Shown here: piece after piece, positions 58,309 through 64,000 of the stretch
Layout: the number at the start of each line of letters is the position of its first letter
Numbering within the stretch: position 1 is the first letter of the stretch
From: Sophora flavescens
Taxonomy: Eukaryota; Streptophyta; Magnoliopsida; Fabales; Fabaceae
DNA length: 64,000 nt
Reading direction: 5' to 3'
NCBI GenBank assembly: GCA_030762895.1
Contig: CM061070.1
Location: forward strand, 78,107,804 to 78,171,803
Notes under the pieces: generated by a model
The model's input: only the letters and a program-made list of their open reading frames with translations
What the model was told of the DNA's origin: nothing
Databases searched by the model: none
Program-made: the position numbers and the translations under genes

Positions 58309-61300
58309 TCAACTAACCTAACCTTGGTTCATTTTTAACATTGAACAACTCACTCCCTCACTCCATTTCGTGGCTGCCACACCACTCACACGCTTAGACA
58401 TTTCATTCTCTTCCTAAATCAATTTTTTCACCGAAAACACCAAGAACATCATAGTGTTCTTGCCAAGTTCATCATAGTTCTTCATTTTTTTCTTCTCAAG
58501 TTCTTGATCAAACCTCTTCATTACAAGGTGAGGAATCCCTTCCTCATAATCTTAGCTTCATTAATCATGCATCAAATCTTCACTTTCATCAACTTTTCAC
58601 AAATCTCCATTTCTAGATCTAGAACTTCGAATAATTCTAGAAAATTGTAGAAAAATCATTTTAATGTGAAACAAATTTCTATGATCCTTATATGACTTCT
58701 ACTTTCATCATCTAAGAGTATGTAAGCAAAAGAATTTTCCTTCCTTTTTTTCTATATATGGCCGAATCTAAGTATTGGTGGGCAAATGAGATTTTGTCCA
58801 ACTTTTAACTTAGATGAAGTTGTTTATAAGCTATCTAGGGTTTCTATGTTCTAAATCTAAGAGTTTAAAATCAAAATAAATTCCTAACCCTATTTTCTAG
58901 TCTTGGCCGAAATTGGGTTCATATAAACAAAATAAGTTTTCTTCAATCTTTAACTAGATCATGATTTGTTTCAACTATTTAAGGTGTGTAGGTTCTAGAT
59001 CCAAGAGTTTGTGAGCAAAAGGAATTTCTAGCCTATTTTTCTTATTATGGCCGAAACCCTTACCATAGAGGTTAGAGGATTTTGTTTCATATTTTTGAAT
59101 TGTAACACTTAATTTATGTTAGTTAATACACTAGGAACTAAGATCCAAAAGATGGAGTTGATAAAACAACCCTAGCCTATTTTTGATATCATGGCCAAAC
59201 CTAGCATGAATTAGTCAAAGTTGGTTTTTGTTTGATTTATTTGTGTTATGTTGTTTTGGTTGAAGGTTAACCATTAACTGTGGTAGAGTAACGATGATCG
59301 AAAAGTTCGGGACTTCGATGATAAGTTCAGGTGGGGGAAAGAAACAATCTATCGTCGGAAACGATAAGTAGTATATTATATAATAATTGTGTAGGGAAAC
59401 CTAAACCCTACTAGTAGTTGAGTAGTCGACAAGACCAAAATCACATTGGAAACCTTTTCTGTAAAACCAATGGTGATTCAGGGATTGTAGGTTTATCGAC
59501 GTTAGGATGATTTTAGATTTTTTATGGTTGATTTGACTTTATTATCATTATTAAATTGATATTGTGTTATTTTGGTGATATTAGAATATGTTGTTGATAT
59601 TGTGTTATGCATGATCTGCCTGGTTTTAATATTGTGCTTAGCGGATTTTAAACAAAGATATATATATATATTGTTAGGGAGATAATTGTTTGGGTGTGAG
59701 GATAATGGTGACTTAGAGGTGCCTAACCTAAATGAGTTATTTTAAAGAGGAAGGGTGACATAGAATATGTGTTAAGGCTTTGATGGAAGGTTAAGGTACT
59801 ATGATGTTATTAATATGGGTTTGTGATATTCATGTGTTTACGTTGTTGTTCACAACCATATATTTGGAATATACGAGGTCAAGAGTTCTCGTTAGACCGT
59901 TCCACCTTAGAATTTAAGTTGTGCAACTATAGTGTCATTGCTATGCATGAGCACCCTTGATAGAGATGAGAGAGAACCAGGGTGCGCACTGATGGTACTG
60001 TGCTGCTATAGTGTCGATGCTTTTCATGAGCATTCTCACCATGGATGAGAATCTGCACCGGCGTTGGGAACACGTCACCTGGACAACTGACTGACATTCC
60101 TAACGAGGAATGTGTGACGGGATTAGTGGTGGCCATCACGTCAGTATAAATGTGTAGTTGTGTGAGATTGGGGTAGAGGATGGTACATTAATTTGAGGAT
60201 GATTTGTTAGTGATGTTTGCTGATTGTCTGTGACATTTATTGTATGATATGCTATGACTCTTTTCTGCTGTTGATGATAGAAAGGTTTCTTATCTCCCTA
60301 TTTCTGTATTTTTGTGTATGTCTGCTTTATGACGTCAGAAGATCCGATGGAGAGATATGTTGCTGAGGAGATGGATGGAACCCTGTACGAGACGGAGGGT
60401 GATGAGGAGTTGAATGACACTCCGTATGAGGCTGACGCTGGAGAACAAGTTACATATCCTAATAATATAGTGTAGTAAGTTTAGGGTCAGTGAGTCATAT
60501 AAAGTATTTTATTTTCCGCTAGTTATATGCGGTTTGTGTTAATAAGTACATGTGAGGGAACCTACTGATAGGATACCGTAAACAGTGTTTTGGTAATATA
60601 ATAAATAAAAATGTGTGTATTTATATAATATATTGTTGGTGTGTTTGTTTTTGCAGAAGTTATATGATTATTATTTAAGTTTTAACTTTTACGTATTTTT
60701 CAACGATAAGCGCGCGATTAAGTAAAAATTAATAAGGTTTTAATATAATCTCACTATGAGGCACATCGGGGTGTCTCACTCTTACTCTGTACGGCCATGC
60801 TTAAAGCGCGGCCATCTTTCAGATTCAAACTGGGAGCACGGGTGTGCTCCCTGTTCAGCACGGTCGTGCTCCTGGAGCTGGTCATGTTGTTCTGGGCAGA
60901 TTCAAGGTGTTCTCTGGGTTAAAGTCTCCATAAACACTCCTAAATCAGTTCCAAGGGTCTTAACTAACCATTTGGCATCAAATCTCACCTCTCACTAACG
61001 GTTCATATCTTATTAGATATTTGGGAAATTATTCCCTAATCGTTACGTTAATTAAGAGTCCTAAATTAGCCATTTAGGGTCTTATTAACATGTCTAACAA
61101 CGACAACATAACTCAGTCAATCAACATTCAGCCAATCAATGCATAACAACAACAACATAACGATCATATTCATATCAAGAACAGATTCAACTATTTATAC
61201 ATCATTGGCATATATCATGTAATTATAAAAAATAGTCATACCATTAACCAACTAGCAATTATAGTAATTAACTCATACAACCAAGTAGATTATGGCATCA

Positions 61301-62124
61301 ACAACAATTTAGGCATAGTCATAATCAAACATAACATGACATTAATAATAGTTAACAACAACATATAACGGGGCTATGGTAACCCCTCATCTTACGCTTC
61401 CCCCTTGCCTAATGAATACGCTATCCTTCTCCCCATACCCGGTATGAATATTCCTTAACAATACTCCAAACGACAAACTGGTCACGTTCCCTTAAGCGGC
61501 TCAGTCTGCTTCAAAGCCTTGGTCAAACAAGAAAATTAACCAATCAGTTCCCAAATCTAAATAATAGAAAAGGTACTCTAAAGGGAAGGAACTGTTACCT
61601 ATAGGGATCAACACCGACGAACTAAACATTCCCAAGAGTCTCTAAAGCTCCAACAATGTAATGGGTTTAGAGAAAATAGGGAAGAAATGGTTGATAGCCA
61701 CACTAAGGTTTATGTTATACCAAAATAGGGTTTAAAAACGCAAACCCTCGGTCATTGTGCCACTTTATAGGCTACAGACCTAAGCACGATCGTGCACCTT
61801 ACTAAACACGAGCTTGATTAACTCGGCATCTTCGCGACGCCAAACCCTTGCACGATTGTTCTTCCTATTAAGCACAGGCGTGCTTGCCAATCACTTGTAC
61901 GGCCATGCTTTATATTAAGCACGATCGTGCTTGTGATCCAAACTGCCCCGACACACAGCCTTGAGCACGGGCGGGCTGGACATGAGCACGGTCATGCTCA
62001 TGTACCAGAAAGGGATTTAAGCCTAAAAATCCCACTTAGCCCTCAACAACGACTCTAATCTAAGTCTTAAGACTTCAACACTCAAACAAACAACACTTAA
62101 CGAAGAACGGGGTGTTACAGAACT

Positions 62125-62983
62125 CGGTTATCCTACACGTAATGTAATCAATAAGGAACTACCCAACTATTATTTAGGCGAGACATGATACCCTAGAACA
62201 ATTGGGGATCAAACCTAAATTGAGAGGCTGACCCAATGCGAAACAACTATGATATAGGGATTGTTGCGGCCTGTCATGCTTGATGAAGGGAAGTTAGGAT
62301 CTCCGGAGATTTACGAAATAGATAGTGGATATTGAAGTGACATGAAATGTTTATAAAAATGCATTGGTTGTTTGGGTGTGAATCCCTGTTTGAATAATTG
62401 TGATGTTATGACTATGAGTTCGATTATGTTATATTTTGTTGTTGTCATATGCTATTGTTTATGAGTCACGTATGTGGCTAATTTGATAAAACTCATATGT
62501 TGGTATCTCACCTTTGCATTATTTCTGTTTGGTTTCTATTTTGTGGTATACTATTTTTAGTGTACAAATGATGCAGAGGAGTTTTATAGCTTCACTCGGG
62601 ATATTAGTCCCGATTTTGAAGTGGTTGTTAAACGTGGTGATGACCATGGGGTTTCATAGTGGATAGCTTTTAGAGCGACCGGCTTAGGATTTCCTTTTGG
62701 ATTATTTGGTTTTGAGAAGGTCTATATGTATGTTCCTTTGTGAATTTTTAGTTTGAGATTCAGCTTTGTATGTTGAAAACATTTTTCGAATGTGTGAAAC
62801 GTGGTTTTACTATTTTAACGCATGGCTTAAATTTTTCAGTATTCCGAAAGAAAATTTTTACACCCACTTTCATGAGTTATAGAGAATTTCATGAGTTATT
62901 TTCCGAAAACAAACAGAAAATTGTTTTCTATTTTTATTTCCGTAATGAGTAGGCTTTTATGTAGCGCTGAAGGAGGCGTTACA
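62125..62983 (+). repeat. Right piece of solo LTR B
   Basis: Resumes right after the GAACT duplication of element C and ends GGAGGCGTTACA, complementary to the TGTAACACC start at 25593. No gene is seen. Confidence 0.85.
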
Positions 62984-63042
62984 CCAGAGTTCAATTATTT
63001 AAACAATACTTTTTTTAACGTCAAAATTGTATTTTTATACTC

Positions 63043-63044
<2 letters not shown>

Positions 63045-63112
<68 letters not shown>

Positions 63113-63136
63113 CCACACACACACACACATACATGT
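63045..63136. repeat. Compound (AC)n(AT)n(AC)n microsatellite
   Basis: AC repeats to 63090, AT repeats to about 63112, then a short AC run. Confidence 0.95.
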
Positions 63137-63748
63137 GGGATTTGCTAATGTCATGGCCGTGTAGATGGTAAAGCCAATAAGGTCATGGCCTTAGGCCTCA
63201 CCTTTTTTTTAACTATATACATACTAATGGTAATTGGCTTGGCAAGTGTTGAGTAATAAGGCCTAATTTCACCTACAGTTCATACATTATTGAAATTCAA
63301 TCACAGATAGTGCAATCCGCAAGACACAACATTAATTACATGTCAACATTCAAGGTTCCCCCTTTATGTCTTATTGTCTTCATTACTCTTCTATGTCTAG
63401 TGTCATAGAAATGTAATTGCACAAATGGATAAAATAGTCGTTGGAGGAAATTAGTTAAGATTTAATTATTATTTTATATTTCAAAATTGAATTTTTATTT
63501 TACACACTCGCTCTCTCTCTATATATAGATATATATATATATATATATAAATATAAAATTTAATATTTCCATTTCAACTTTTTTGAGCCCTCTCTTTTTT
63601 TCCTCATTTTCGTATTCTATTGAGAGTGAAATGTTAAAATTGCTTGATTATAAAGCTAGAAGATTAAAATGAAAATTAATAATTTATATAATTTTAAGTT
63701 TCTTTAAAAATTTCGCATAAGACCCCAAAATTCCTATACACGGCCCTA

Positions 63749-63935
63749 GCTAACGTACTCTCATCCGTTTTTTAAAAGGTGTACGTTAGCAAGCTACACT
63801 TTCAAGTGTATTTTCCATTTTTTTAGTTATACCTTGCTAACGTACTCCTTCTAAAAAATGGGTGGGTGTACGTTAGCAAACCCTATAAGGATTTCCTAAT
63901 GTACACCCACCTATTTTTTAGAAGGTACACATTAG
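63749..63935. repeat. Three GCTAACGTAC hairpin units
   Basis: Unit 1 pairs GCTAACGTAC (63749-63758) with GTACGTTAGC (63781-63790). Unit 2 pairs 63836-63845 with 63868-63877. Unit 3, a diverged copy, pairs CTAATGTAC (63896-63904) with GTACACATTAG (63925-63935). Units 2 and 3 are also inverted relative to each other around CTTCTAAAAAATGGGTGGG. This looks like the remains of a small inverted-repeat (MITE-like) element. Confidence 0.7.
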
Positions 63936-64000
63936 CTAGCTACACCTTTGGGCACTGACATAGTTTACCATGCTACGTCATTCCAATGAAAAAATAAAAC

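Larger units (their letters stand above)
48066..60778 (+). mobile_element. Element F: Tekay-related LTR element with gag but no pol
   Basis: Very long LTRs (3.6 kb) flank a 2.27 kb interior holding a primer site, gag and zinc knuckles only. The duplication CTCTT (48061-48065 and 60779-60783) is exact. Its gag is closest in this window to that of element A. Solo LTR G lies in the 3' LTR. Confidence 0.92.
53928..60778 (+). repeat. 3' LTR of element F, split by solo LTR G
   Basis: The pieces 53928-54992 and 58314-60778 total 3,530 bp. The start here is TGTAACACCCTGG, while the 5' LTR starts TGTAACAGCTTG. Confidence 0.9.
28779..62119 (-). mobile_element. Element C: Tekay chromovirus-type retrotransposon carrying nested D, E and F
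   Basis: The minus-strand order is 5' LTR (62119 down to 46822, split by F), tRNA-Met primer site, gag (split by E), protease, RT (split by D), RNase H, integrase, chromodomain and 3' LTR (31420-28779). The duplication GAACT (28774-28778 and 62120-62124) is exact. Without the inserts it is about 9.7 kb. Stops and small internal deletions make it inactive. Confidence 0.93.
46822..62119 (-). repeat. 5' LTR of element C, split by element F
   Basis: The pieces 46822-48065 and 60784-62119 total about 2,580 bp against 2,642 bp for the 3' LTR. Both pieces follow the 3' LTR in order. Its promoter array and TATA box are at about 61762-61995. The duplication made by F is CTCTT on both sides. Confidence 0.92.
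25593..62983 (+). repeat. Solo LTR B, about 4.0 kb, split by element C
   Basis: The left piece is 25593-28778 and the right piece 62125-62983, together 4,045 bp. It starts TGTAACACCCCGG and ends GGAGGCGTTACA. The duplication CCAGA at 25588-25592 and 62984-62988 is exact although the two copies are 37 kb apart. No primer site or coding domain is present. About 28195-28450 holds degenerate short repeats around (T/G)GCCGAAAT.TCGGGCTAG. The 26150-26500 block is C/T-rich and proline-rich on translation but shows no coding sign. Confidence 0.88.
62984..64000. other. Flanking DNA, no gene recognised
   Basis: A/T-rich sequence outside the retrotransposon nest. It contains (AC)n/(TA)n at 63045-63136, a (TA)n-like stretch at about 63523-63560, and hairpin repeats near the right edge. 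No coding frame is supported. Confidence 0.6.

Noticed and set aside
62891..63148. A frame with H-T repeats
   Set aside because: It is a translation of the (AC)n microsatellite.

Overview
This is plant nuclear DNA, almost certainly from a dicot with a large, repeat-rich genome. The elements seen (Ty3/gypsy Athila and Tekay/Del LTR retrotransposons, CACTA transposons, tRNA-Asp and initiator tRNA-Met primer sites) are typical of plants. A legume is my weak guess, from recalled similarity of the LTRs; nothing here proves it. No intact cellular gene was found. The only host-gene sequence I recognise is a broken exon resembling an IST1-like (ESCRT-associated) gene at 5206-5440.

Layout. (1) 1-5109, minus strand: the 5' half of an Athila element with an unbroken gag-pol frame that runs off the left edge, plus its LTR. 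(2) 5110-10503: the IST1-like fragment, a tandem array of CACGGCCGTG units, the right end of a CACTA element, a second CACTA-like element and a 1.16 kb foldback element. (3) 10504-24818, plus strand: Tekay element A, full length but dead. It carries a solo LTR (H) in gag and a 3.9 kb CACTA element in its 3' LTR, and it sits inside an older CACTA element whose right end is at 25198. (4) 25593-62983: a roughly 4 kb solo LTR (B) split by Tekay element C (minus strand, 28779-62119). C is itself split by three insertions: D (33818-39053) in its RT, E (40632-46325) in its gag, and F (48066-60778) in its 5' LTR. F carries solo LTR G in its 3' LTR. (5) 62984-64000: flanking DNA with microsatellites and small hairpin repeats.

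Target-site duplications support nearly every junction: CCAGA (B), GAACT (C), ACCAT (E), CTCTT (F), TCAAC (G) and TAT (CACTA) are exact, and those of A, D and H have one mismatch. This gives two insertion orders: B, then C, then D, E and F, then G; and old CACTA, then A, then H and the young CACTA.

How they work together. D and E have no pol. They share LTR ends, the tRNA-Asp primer site and a non-gag-pol ORF module with the Athila family, so they probably rely on enzymes from Athila elements like the one at the left edge. F keeps gag but has no pol and probably relied on a Tekay relative. The most striking common pattern is that several LTR families each carry an array of a different short palindrome ending about 10-75 bp upstream of a TATA box, that is, in the U3 promoter.
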